Assembly (NCBI GenBank): GCA_947498625.1
Contig: CANMKR010000003.1
Coordinates: forward strand, 1-64,000
Length of the DNA stretch: 64,000 nucleotides
DNA from: an uncultured Kangiella sp.
GTDB taxonomy: Bacteria > Pseudomonadota > Gammaproteobacteria > Enterobacterales > Kangiellaceae
Reading direction: 5' to 3'
Position numbers and translations under genes: made by a program. A model generated the notes under the pieces. That model was not told the DNA's origin and did no database searches. It was given only the letters and a program-made list of their open reading frames with translations. Shown here piece after piece: positions 57,125 to 64,000 of the stretch; position 1 is the stretch's first letter; each line of letters begins with the position of its first letter.

Positions 57125-57493
57125 GTGGAAATATCAGTAGATAATTCAAAACATTCAATTCAAGTTCACTCCTACGATAATGGCAAAATTGTTATTAATG
57201 GCGTTTCTTACTCAGTGCCAATTGCAATCAACGCGGAAGAGATAGTAACCAATAGCGCTATTACTGCCATCAAGGATATGAGTATTAAGGATTTAAAAAG
57301 CTTAGGTTTTTCCGATTATGAGGTCGTGCTGCTGGGCACTGGAGAGACTTTGATATTTCCAGATTGGGAGTTGATAGAAGAGGCGCAATGCATGGGCACG
57401 CCTTTAGAAATAATGAACACAGGGGCAGCTTGCAGAACCTTCGCCATACTGGCTGGCGAAGGTCGTAAAGTTCTTGCTATTTTGCAGCCTTAA
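57125..57493 (+). CDS. Mth938-domain (DUF498/NDUFAF3-like) protein
   Basis: A 122-aa protein of the Mth938 family, whose eukaryotic member NDUFAF3 helps assemble complex I. Recognisable segments are KIVINGVSYSVPIAI, VVLLGTGETLIFP and MNTGAACRTFAILAGEGRKVLAIL. The only start is GTG at 57125 with a weak ribosome-binding site. The bacterial role is not known. It is divergent from the amidohydrolase gene and convergent with dsbC (9-bp gap). Confidence 0.8.
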   Translation: MEISVDNSKHSIQVHSYDNGKIVINGVSYSVPIAINAEEIVTNSAITAIKDMSIKDLKSLGFSDYEVVLLGTGETLIFPDWELIEEAQCMGTPLEIMNTGAACRTFAILAGEGRKVLAILQP

Positions 57494-57502
57494 TTCGATT
57501 TT

Positions 57503-58264
57503 CTATTTACTAGCTTGAGCTTTAGCTTTCATATTATCAAGACGCTGAATTAAAACTTCTGCTGGTTGATAACCACCAATTAAATCACCATTTTCTAAAA
57601 TAATACTCGGAGTACCACCTAAACCGAATTTACGAACCAGTTTCATATGCTCTGCAATAGGATTGTCACAGCTTGCTTTATTAAACTTTTGCTTGATCTT
57701 GGCATTAGTCATTGCCACCTGACGATCAGCAGAGCACCAAATACCTTCTAACTTTTGTGCGGCCGACGACTGTAAACCTGCGCGGGGAAAAGCCAGATAA
57801 CGCAGAGTTATCCCACGATCTAAATAGTCTTGGCGCTCGCGATGCAGCTTTCGACAATAGCCACAATCAATATCGGTAAAGATGGATATGATATGCTTTT
57901 CATTAGGCGCTTTAAAAACCACCATATCTTTTTCTTCTAGCTTAGCGATATCAGTTTTACGCATTGGCGACTTTAAATTATTCCACTGTGCCTTTTGATA
58001 GTTGTTCAGGTTTACTCGAGTTTCTAAGTCAATTGCAGTGCCTTGAATAAAAAAGCGACCATCCTTAGATAAATAAATCAATTCTCCGTCCGCTTCCACT
58101 GCATAAAAACCAGGTATTTTACTTTCTTCCATCAAAGTAATATTGAGGCTTGGAAAGCGCTGCTTCATTAATTCTTTAATTTTTGTTTTATCGAGTTCTG
58201 CAGCAACGGAGTTGAAACTTGCAGTCATTAATAAAGCTGTTACCAGCATCAATACTTTTTTCAT
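57503..58264 (-). CDS. dsbC: Periplasmic thiol:disulfide isomerase DsbC
   Basis: Corrects wrong disulfide bonds in the periplasm. From the ATG at 58264 (MKKVLMLVTALL) the 253-aa precursor has a signal peptide cut near VAA|EL. An N-terminal dimerisation domain with YAVEADGELIYLSKDGRF follows, then a thioredoxin-fold domain with the active site DIDCGYCRKLH, the CSADRQ segment and the cis-proline region GGTPSIILENGDLIGGY. Four or more Cys as in E. coli DsbC. It is downstream of xerD. Confidence 0.93.
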   Translation of the reverse strand: MKKVLMLVTALLMTASFNSVAAELDKTKIKELMKQRFPSLNITLMEESKIPGFYAVEADGELIYLSKDGRFFIQGTAIDLETRVNLNNYQKAQWNNLKSPMRKTDIAKLEEKDMVVFKAPNEKHIISIFTDIDCGYCRKLHRERQDYLDRGITLRYLAFPRAGLQSSAAQKLEGIWCSADRQVAMTNAKIKQKFNKASCDNPIAEHMKLVRKFGLGGTPSIILENGDLIGGYQPAEVLIQRLDNMKAKAQASK

Positions 58265-58350
58265 TTTACCAACCAACTATTTTAAAAAAAAATTACTTAT
58301 CAGTTTAAACCTTAGACTGTAAAGATCTAATGATGTTACTAAGCATTCAC

Positions 58351-58375
58351 AAAATATCACTCTGCAAGAGTGATA
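58351..58375 (-). terminator. Terminator downstream of xerD
   Basis: TATCACTCT-TGC-AGAGTGATA followed on the minus strand by TTTT. A second, overlapping hairpin AGCCT ... AGGCT (58374-58392) lies just upstream. The remaining part of the 58277-58491 gap holds no gene; it must contain the dsbC promoter. Confidence 0.7.
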
Positions 58376-58491
58376 GCCTAAATATGAGGCTATTCTATGC
58401 CTTTTACATCAATTTCGAGTGAAGTTTACACAAAATTTACAAGCAATAACAATAGCTAAAGTCTATAGCAAGATAGTCCACTCTCAGCATC

Positions 58492-59382
58492 TTAGCCTCT
58501 GGGATGATGGGCAGAATGTAGCTGTTTTAAGCGCTCTTTAGCGACATGAGTATAGATTTGGGTAGTCGAGAGGTCACTATGACCTAATAACATCTGTAAG
58601 GTTCTCAAATCCGCCCCATGATTTAATAAATGGGTTGCGAATGCATGCCTTAGCGTATGAGGTGATATCGGCTTATTAAAGCCTGCCTGACTCGCGTAAA
58701 ATTTGATCCTATGCCAAAAAGTCTGGCGAGTCATTTGCTGTCCCCGATTACTGAGAAACAAAACATCGATCACTTTCCCTTTGGCTAACTCCGTGCGACC
58801 AGCTCGAATATAAGACAAGATCGCCTCTAGAGCCACTTCTCCCATGGGCACCAAACGCTCTTTATTACCTTTACCGACGACCCTTATCACGCCCTGTTGA
58901 AAACCAATTTGATTAATTTCTACAGAAATGAGCTCAGTTATACGTAAGCCGCTGGAATATAGTAATTCAAGCATAGCTTTGTCTCGCAAGCCCATAGCAG
59001 TATCTAAATCTGGCTGTTGCAACAAATTGTCGATATCTTCTTCACTAATAGACTTGGGCACTGGCGGTTGAATTTTTGGGCTGTCAATGTGCAGTGTAGG
59101 ATCTTCTGTTATGACATTATTTTGCATCAAATAACGATAAAATTTTCGTGCAGAGGATAAAAACCGTGCTGTAGAGCGACTATTAAAGCCTTGCTTATAC
59201 CTAGTAGCTAAATATTTTTGCAAATCTACTCTGTTAACATCGACCAAAAGAGTTTGATGGGGCGCAAGCCATTGAGAGAACTTTTTCAAATCACTACGGT
59301 AGCTGGCAAGCGTGGCATCTGATAATCCTTGCTCCATCCAGATTTGATCACAAAATTGTTCTATAATCTCTATATCGCTCAT
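58492..59382 (-). CDS. xerD: Site-specific tyrosine recombinase XerD
   Basis: Works with XerC at dif to resolve chromosome dimers under FtsK control. The 296-aa product has the N-terminal core-binding domain and the catalytic tyrosine-recombinase set. Arg is in SGLRITELIS, Lys in VVGKGNKERLVP, His-x-x-Arg in SPHTLRHAFATHLL and His and Tyr in LGHSDLSTTQIYTHV. Length and the dsbC-recJ neighbourhood identify the housekeeping protein and not a mobile-element integrase. Confidence 0.95.
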   Translation of the reverse strand: MSDIEIIEQFCDQIWMEQGLSDATLASYRSDLKKFSQWLAPHQTLLVDVNRVDLQKYLATRYKQGFNSRSTARFLSSARKFYRYLMQNNVITEDPTLHIDSPKIQPPVPKSISEEDIDNLLQQPDLDTAMGLRDKAMLELLYSSGLRITELISVEINQIGFQQGVIRVVGKGNKERLVPMGEVALEAILSYIRAGRTELAKGKVIDVLFLSNRGQQMTRQTFWHRIKFYASQAGFNKPISPHTLRHAFATHLLNHGADLRTLQMLLGHSDLSTTQIYTHVAKERLKQLHSAHHPRG

Positions 59383-59397
59383 GGCTTTATTGCTGAA

Positions 59398-60612
59398 ATG
59401 GCTCCCATTAAATTACTCAGTTTATTTGGTATTTGTATCTTAACTGCATGCTCTGATAATACGGATAAAATAGAAAAATATATAGCTAATAATACCCATA
59501 AAATTAATTCTATATCTCCAGACGATAATGACTTTCATGACTTAGTTAAACTGGGTAATGTCATTGGTAATAAGCGAGTAGTTCTATTGGGTGAACAAGA
59601 TCATGGAGATGCAAATACTTTTCTTGCAAAAACTAGATTGATTAGATATCTACATTCAAAAAAAGGTTTCACTCGAATATTATTTGAAGAAGATTTTTCT
59701 AGTTTACTGCTTCATGACTTAAATAATTTACACAACCCAACCGACCGGATAACTAATACTCTTGATGACTATTGGCTTAAATGTAAAAGCTTTCTACCAA
59801 TGATCGAATACTTTAATCATACCTTCAAAAGCTCTAACCCAATTATCTATTCCGGTATGGACATCTATATAGATGGGAAAGTCCCCACAAAATTACTAGA
59901 GCTAGAATTAAACAAAGTAATAGATTCAAATCCTGCAATAGAGCTAGAGACTTTGTTTAAAGATATAGTCAAATTCTATGAATATTCGAGCAAACGTAAA
60001 TTAGGGACTTTAGGTCGAGCACACATTGAAAAGCTATACTCGGAACTCAACCAATCAATCAATAAGATTCAACTGAACAGGTTTCAAGAGCAAATAATCA
60101 AAAACATTCAAGCCTATATGAGTTCGTTATTAGCTGATTACGGCGCAACTATAAGAGATTTGCAAATGGCCAAAAATGTACTTTGGTATATGGATAATTA
60201 TCCTGAAGAGAAGTTTATTATCTGGACCGCCAATACTCATGCAGCTAAAAATGCCTGGGAAATGATTACCGGCGAATATGGTCGAAGACGCTCAATGGGA
60301 GAACATTTGGCTAAGAGTATACCCAATGATTTATATTCTATTGGCACTGTCTCTTATGATGGTAATTTTGGAAGAATCAATCAATCATTAAAGCAAATTA
60401 AAGCGCCACCTAGTGCTAGCCTAGATCATTGGCTTAAAAAAAATAACTTTAATTACGCATTTATAGATTTCAGTTTATTTAACTCTGAAATAAAAAACTA
60501 CCCTTCGATGTACAATGCTAAAGGGCTTAGCCACAATTTAGAAAGAGGTCAATGGCATAATATATTTGACGGGATTCTTTATGTTGAACAAATGAAGTCC
60601 TGCCTGAATTAA
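59398..60612 (+). CDS. Erythromycin-esterase-like lipoprotein
   Basis: A 404-aa protein from the ATG at 59398 (MAPIKLLSLFGICILTACSD) with a lipoprotein signal and lipobox LTAC (Cys18). The body fits the erythromycin esterase (EreA/PF05139) superfamily: GEQDHGDANTF, ILFEEDFS, YSGMDIY, WTANTHAAKNA and RSMGEHLA. Together these carry the Glu and His catalytic positions. Family members include macrolide esterases and succinoglycan-related proteins. With a lipid anchor and no resistance context, macrolide hydrolysis here is unproven. It starts 15 bp from the xerD start, so its promoter must lie inside xerD. It is AT-richer than xerD. Confidence 0.75.
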   Translation: MAPIKLLSLFGICILTACSDNTDKIEKYIANNTHKINSISPDDNDFHDLVKLGNVIGNKRVVLLGEQDHGDANTFLAKTRLIRYLHSKKGFTRILFEEDFSSLLLHDLNNLHNPTDRITNTLDDYWLKCKSFLPMIEYFNHTFKSSNPIIYSGMDIYIDGKVPTKLLELELNKVIDSNPAIELETLFKDIVKFYEYSSKRKLGTLGRAHIEKLYSELNQSINKIQLNRFQEQIIKNIQAYMSSLLADYGATIRDLQMAKNVLWYMDNYPEEKFIIWTANTHAAKNAWEMITGEYGRRRSMGEHLAKSIPNDLYSIGTVSYDGNFGRINQSLKQIKAPPSASLDHWLKKNNFNYAFIDFSLFNSEIKNYPSMYNAKGLSHNLERGQWHNIFDGILYVEQMKSCLN

Positions 60613-60620
60613 CAGGCAGG
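60599..60620 (+). terminator. Terminator overlapping the stop codon of the esterase-like gene
   Basis: CCTGCCTG, AATTAA, CAGGCAGG, followed by GATATTTATTTT. The perfect 8-bp stem includes the stop codon in its loop. Confidence 0.7.
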
Positions 60621-60625
60621 GATAT

Positions 60626-61660
60626 TTATTTTACTGGAAAATATAGGTGAGTAATTAAGTCTTTCTCTGCAGTAACACCAGGATCAGAAATGTATTGTTC
60701 CCAAACGTTACCGTTCATTTCTAAGCCATTGTCCATCACATATTTAGCAAGCTTTTCGTATGACGATGACATACTCATATAAGAACCAATATGTACCAAT
60801 TTAACCGCCTTTCCCGAATAAGATTGTTTAAACTTTATTTCACTCGAATCATCAACTTCAGCAGGAATGTCAATTGGCATGGCAGCCTCAAACGCCCAAA
60901 AACCTTCTTCTGGACTACCTCCAGTGGTAATGGCTAATGGTGGTCCTGCAAAATTTAATTGCTTCTCTGCCATAAAGCCAACCAATTTGGCGTAATCTTG
61001 CGCCATTGCTTGCGAAATTTTATCGGCGTCAAAATCCACCTTATTGCTAACATATAGTAGCGCTTGCGCATCAACTGTAACGACTTCAGGTTTTTGCTCA
61101 ATACTATTCTCTTGCATAGCTTGTTCCGCTTGTTTAGGTAATGACTCTACTTTGGCCTTTAAATTCTTGAGTCCAGCTTCGTACATATCGCCAACGAACG
61201 AATCGATCATTAAGCCCATATACTTATCTATGGGACCATTAAGGTCAACTTTAAAACTCCAAGTGACTTTAGTGCCATCATCGACAGGTGCCAATTCATA
61301 AGATGCATAAGCCGGCGGCTGACCGTCAAATATTAATTTTAATTGAATATTTTGATAAGGATTCGATTCAATAATTTCTTGAGTCCCCTTACCCGTTTTT
61401 TCCCCTTCCCATGCCAACTTACCGCCGACGCCTATTTCAGGGCCTGAAAATTCATACTTGCCTTCTGGTTCTAGTTCAAACCAAGGTGACCATTCATTAA
61501 AGTTTTTCGCATTATTTAGATAGTCAAAAACCTGAGCAGAAGATGATTTAATCACCGTAGAGCGATTAATAGTCGCTTCCTTAGGCAAGAAGAAGCTCAC
61601 CACAAATAAAATGCCAATAACAATAGCAAAAAACATTAATAATTTTCTTAAAAAAGCCAT
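60626..61660 (-). CDS. Membrane-anchored SRPBCC (START-like) + GyrI-like domain protein
   Basis: A 344-aa protein from the ATG at 61660 (MAFLRKLLMFF). It has an N-terminal transmembrane anchor (about 7-26), then an SRPBCC/polyketide-cyclase-like domain (about 32-180: RSTVIKSSSAQVFDYLNNAKNFNEWSPW). A C-terminal GyrI-like effector-binding domain (about 195-344) ends with the pattern KLVHIGSYMSMSSSYEKLAKY and DLITHLYFPVK. Both halves are small-molecule-binding folds. No ligand can be inferred. It is a single gene. Confidence 0.78.
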   Translation of the reverse strand: MAFLRKLLMFFAIVIGILFVVSFFLPKEATINRSTVIKSSSAQVFDYLNNAKNFNEWSPWFELEPEGKYEFSGPEIGVGGKLAWEGEKTGKGTQEIIESNPYQNIQLKLIFDGQPPAYASYELAPVDDGTKVTWSFKVDLNGPIDKYMGLMIDSFVGDMYEAGLKNLKAKVESLPKQAEQAMQENSIEQKPEVVTVDAQALLYVSNKVDFDADKISQAMAQDYAKLVGFMAEKQLNFAGPPLAITTGGSPEEGFWAFEAAMPIDIPAEVDDSSEIKFKQSYSGKAVKLVHIGSYMSMSSSYEKLAKYVMDNGLEMNGNVWEQYISDPGVTAEKDLITHLYFPVK

Positions 61661-61732
61661 GATAGATTCCCCCAATCACATAAAAGCTTTAAAGCCATAT
61701 GCTACCTAAATTTAATTAATAACACCATTATT

Positions 61733-61758
61733 AAAAAGGCCGCCTTTTGGCAGCCTTT
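61733..61758 (-). terminator. Terminator after the proximal barrel gene
   Basis: On the minus strand AAAGGCTGCC, AAAA, GGCGGCCTTTTT, with one G-U pair in the stem. Confidence 0.75.
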
Positions 61759-61778
61759 AGTCGATAAATGTATCAACT

Positions 61779-62363
61779 CTAGAAATCAAATCTTGCTGAA
61801 ATACCATAAATATTGACATCGCTTTCAAAACTAGCTTTCAATCCTAAAGACAAGGTGTTGGTTAAATAATAACGCCCTTCCAGGTTAATAAAAGTAGAAG
61901 AATTATCTAGGTTAAAATACTGAGCATTGATGCCCCATTCAAATTCAGGTGTTGCAAAACCTCGAAAACCAACTAATAGATTTGCACCCGAATCATCGAT
62001 TAAGTTTGCTTGGCCAAAACCACTAGCATCAACATCCGAGCTGGCGTAACCCAACTCAGCAATAAAATCGATATTGCTAGCCATTGGCATATGGTAGCCC
62101 GCGTTAATGGTCGTCAAATCAAAATCTAAATCAACACCATTTTCATCGCCACTAGAACGCAAAGTATCAAGCTTTATATACCACTCTGGTAAAATGCTAA
62201 ATGAGCCACCTAAATTAATTCCATCAAGATCAAATGAAACAGAGTTAAAATCTACATCCACCTGATTCCAGCCAGCAGTGAAGTAATCATAACCAACATC
62301 TTTTGCTGAAGCGGCACTAGCAAAGACGCTAGCCAACAATAAGGTTATTAGTTTTTTAGCCAT
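61779..62363 (-). CDS. Small outer-membrane beta-barrel protein, copy A
   Basis: A 194-aa precursor with a signal peptide (cleavage near ASA|KD). The alternating pattern and the C-terminal YGISARFDF (terminal Phe) mark it as an eight-stranded outer-membrane barrel of the OmpA/OmpW/opacity-like kind. It is close to copy B along the whole length (WYIKLDTLRSSGDE, GVDLDFDLTTINAGYHM, FINLEGRYYLTN). Ribosome-binding site AGAGGA and a TATAAT upstream on the minus strand. The function is not known. Confidence 0.75.
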   Translation of the reverse strand: MAKKLITLLLASVFASAASAKDVGYDYFTAGWNQVDVDFNSVSFDLDGINLGGSFSILPEWYIKLDTLRSSGDENGVDLDFDLTTINAGYHMPMASNIDFIAELGYASSDVDASGFGQANLIDDSGANLLVGFRGFATPEFEWGINAQYFNLDNSSTFINLEGRYYLTNTLSLGLKASFESDVNIYGISARFDF

Positions 62364-62445
62364 TTTATATTCCTCTCTAAATTATATGGTCAAGCCATCT
62401 AAACTTTAGCACAGAAGACTATTGCTAAACTTGAACCTAAGTAAC

Positions 62446-62475
62446 AAAAAAAGCAGCCCGTAGGCTGCTTTATTG
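62446..62475 (-). terminator. Terminator after barrel copy B
   Basis: AAAAAAAGCAGCC, CGTA, GGCTGCTTTATT. It is almost identical to the terminator at 63152-63180. Confidence 0.88.
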
Positions 62476-62488
62476 ACATCTAAGAAAA

Positions 62489-63067
62489 TTAAAAATCAAA
62501 GCGAGCATTGATTCCATAGATATTGATGTCGCTTTCAAAACTACCACGAACGCCTAATGAAAAGCTATCAGTGAAATAATAACGCCCTTCAAGATTGATA
62601 AAGGTCGCTGACTCGTCCAAATCAGCATATTGAACATTCAAGCCCCATTCAAAATTGTCTGTAGCTAAACCTCTAAACCCTAATACTAAATTAGCACCAG
62701 AGTCATCACTAGACTCACTACCAAACTGAGTACTAAATTCTGCGTCAGCTCCAACGTAACCTAATTCCGCAATAAAATCGACGCCATTTGACATAGTCAT
62801 ATGGTAACCAAAGTTTACAGTAGTTAAGTCAAAATCCACATCCACACCAGACTCATCACCACTTGAGCGCAAGGTATCTAATTTTACATACCAATCAGGT
62901 GACAAACTAAAAGATGCACCAACATTGAAACCATCTAGATCAAATGATGTGCCGTCAAGATCTACTTGATTATAACCAATGGTAAAATTATCGTAACTTA
63001 AGTCATTTGCAGAAACGGAACCAGTAAAAGCCGCAGCTACTAATAAAGTGATTAATTTTTTTGTCAT
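62489..63067 (-). CDS. Small outer-membrane beta-barrel protein, copy B
   Basis: A 192-aa precursor, signal peptide cut near VSA|ND, then a barrel with terminal INARFDF. It is a tandem paralog of copy A. Copy B differs mainly in an insertion in the VGADAEFSTQFGSESSDDSG loop, which probably faces outward. Ribosome-binding site AGAGGA 7 nt upstream and an extended -10 (TGT-TATAAT) at 63103-63095. Each copy has its own promoter and terminator, so they can be regulated separately. Confidence 0.75.
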   Translation of the reverse strand: MTKKLITLLVAAAFTGSVSANDLSYDNFTIGYNQVDLDGTSFDLDGFNVGASFSLSPDWYVKLDTLRSSGDESGVDVDFDLTTVNFGYHMTMSNGVDFIAELGYVGADAEFSTQFGSESSDDSGANLVLGFRGLATDNFEWGLNVQYADLDESATFINLEGRYYFTDSFSLGVRGSFESDINIYGINARFDF

Positions 63068-63094
63068 AATGTTTTCCTCTCTGTTATTGATGTA

Positions 63095-63103
63095 ATTATA
63101 ACA
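63095..63103 (-). promoter_or_regulatory. Extended -10 promoter of barrel copy B
   Basis: TGT-TATAAT on the minus strand, about 28 bp upstream of the ATG. The -35 is poor. Confidence 0.5.
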
Positions 63104-63151
63104 AAGCTACTTTATCATAATCTAGGGATATTAAAAGTTAACGGATGTAAC

Positions 63152-63180
63152 AAAAAAAGCAGCCCGTAGGCTGCTTTTTC
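63152..63180 (-). terminator. Terminator after rplS
   Basis: AAAAAAAGCAGCC, CGTA, GGCTGCTTTTTC. It closes the ribosomal operon on the minus strand. Confidence 0.9.
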
Positions 63181-63200
63181 TTAAGATCAAAATAAGAGTT

Positions 63201-63563
63201 TTATTTCTTCTTATTCTTCAGATCCAATTTTTCTTTAATACGTGCAGATTTACCTGAACGCTCACGCAAGTAGTAGATTTTCGCTTGGCGAACATCACCA
63301 CGGCGCTTAACAGTAATACTGTCAACTAATGGGCTGTAGGTCTGGAATGTACGCTCTACGCCTACACCAGAAGAAATTTTACGTACTGTGAACGCAGAGT
63401 TAAGTCCACGGTTACGTTTAGCAATTACAACGCCTTCAAAAGCCTGTAAACGCTCACGGTCACCTTCTTTAACTTTAACTTGAATTACAACAGTGTCACC
63501 CGCGCCGAAAGTCGGGATTTCTTTTGTCATTTGTTCAGCTTCTAACTGATCGATAATGTTCAT
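63201..63563 (-). CDS. rplS: 50S ribosomal protein L19
   Basis: A large-subunit protein at the 30S-50S interface. The 120-aa product starts at the ATG at 63563 ([12 protein letters not shown]) with GAGGAG 7 nt upstream; the longer frame begins 11 codons before. Motifs are [42 protein letters not shown] and [18 protein letters not shown]. It is downstream of trmD, the standard rpsP-rimM-trmD-rplS order. Confidence 0.98.
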   Translation of the reverse strand: MNIIDQLEAEQMTKEIPTFGAGDTVVIQVKVKEGDRERLQAFEGVVIAKRNRGLNSAFTVRKISSGVGVERTFQTYSPLVDSITVKRRGDVRQAKIYYLRERSGKSARIKEKLDLKNKKK

Positions 63564-63637
63564 GGCTGTGCTCCTCACTTGAGCTCTACTTTTCAATAGA
63601 ATAAAAACTAATAAATATGGTGATGAATTAAAGTTTA

Positions 63638-64000
63638 TTACTCGAGTTCATCGATAAATTCTTGCAACAAAGTCTGCTGTTCTTCGTTTAACTCAACGCC
63701 TTGCAACAAATCTTTGCGTCTTACCCAAGTCCTGCCCAGAGATTGCTTCAGCCTCCAGCGACGAATTTTCTCGTGGTCACCGGTTAGCAATATGTTTGGA
63801 ACCTGTTTGCCCTCAAAGCTTTCAGGGCGCGTATAGTGCGGATGATCCAATAAACTTACCCCATCGCCACTAAACGAATCCTCAACCGCCGACTGTTCAT
63901 GCCCGAGCACCTCAGGCATTACGCGAACAACCGCGTCGATTACGGCCATAGCCGCAACTTCCCCTCCACTAAGAACAAAATCTCCTAGCGATATTTCTTG
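63638..64000 (-). CDS. trmD: tRNA (guanine(37)-N1)-methyltransferase, partial (N-terminus beyond the right edge)
   Basis: C-terminal 120 codons of TrmD, which makes m1G37 in tRNAs reading CNN codons and prevents frameshifting. The frame is open to the window edge. It includes [18 protein letters not shown] (the trefoil-knot SAM-binding stretch), [13 protein letters not shown], the [20 protein letters not shown] segment and [19 protein letters not shown]. The remaining N-terminal half lies outside the window. Confidence 0.96.
   Translation of the reverse strand, partial: QEISLGDFVLSGGEVAAMAVIDAVVRVMPEVLGHEQSAVEDSFSGDGVSLLDHPHYTRPESFEGKQVPNILLTGDHEKIRRWRLKQSLGRTWVRRKDLLQGVELNEEQQTLLQEFIDELE

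Noticed and set aside
58492-59382. Mobile-element integrase
   Set aside because: Length, motifs and the dsbC-recJ neighbourhood fit housekeeping XerD; no attachment repeats or cargo genes are visible.

Overview
The window is chromosomal DNA from a low-GC gammaproteobacterium. Several gene orders are the classical gammaproteobacterial ones: rpsP-operon end trmD-rplS, xerD-dsbC-recJ, barA divergent from rlmD-relA-mazG, pyrG-kdsA-eno-ftsB-ispD, and ispF-truD-surE-pcm-nlpD. Together with the aerobic electron-transfer flavoprotein genes and small outer-membrane barrels, this suggests a free-living, probably marine, aerobic species. A Kangiella-like (Kangiellaceae) host is my best guess, at low confidence. 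I see no phage, transposase, integrase other than housekeeping XerD, tRNA or CRISPR array.

Layout. 1-440: upstream end of an rRNA operon reading out of the left edge, with two tandem promoters and the 16S leader. 441-10395: pssA, two small unknowns, clpB behind a heat-shock-type promoter, an acyltransferase, pgeF-rluD, bamD, glnB-nadE. 10540-15517: pilS-pilR-like two-component pair (the regulator has a ruined AAA+ domain), a FimT-type pseudopilin and ppnN. 15601-19145: etfBA and the divergent ETF-ubiquinone oxidoreductase gene. 19184-23792: nlpD, yqaA-like, pcm, surE, truD, ispF on the minus strand; rpoS is not next to nlpD. 23813-31075: a complete, compact his operon (G, C-HAD, B, H, F, A-I-E, D). 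31120-32710: amt-glnK. 32987-37875: ispD, ftsB, eno, kdsA, pyrG. 38191-41313: a broken diguanylate cyclase, an exported Hcp-like protein, an unknown membrane protein, and an msrA-GNAT fusion. 41310-51213: mazG, relA, a barstar-CPCC gene with a long palindrome, rlmD, an exonuclease, and a periplasmic binding protein overlapping barA. 51217-60612: mtaB, mscS, a lipoprotein, recJ, a Tat-type amidohydrolase, an Mth938-domain protein, dsbC, xerD, an erythromycin-esterase-like lipoprotein. 60626-64000: a START/GyrI-like protein, two paralogous barrels, rplS and the 3' part of trmD.

The most striking region is the histidine operon. It sits as a block, with amt-glnK, between ispD and ispF, which are normally neighbours. 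It carries two gene fusions, HisC joined to a HAD phosphatase and HisA joined to HisI-HisE. It is preceded not by one but by two consecutive his attenuators. Each attenuator has its own leader peptide with five consecutive histidine codons and its own intrinsic terminator. The essential isoprenoid gene ispF starts 20 bp after hisD and may therefore be under this double attenuation.
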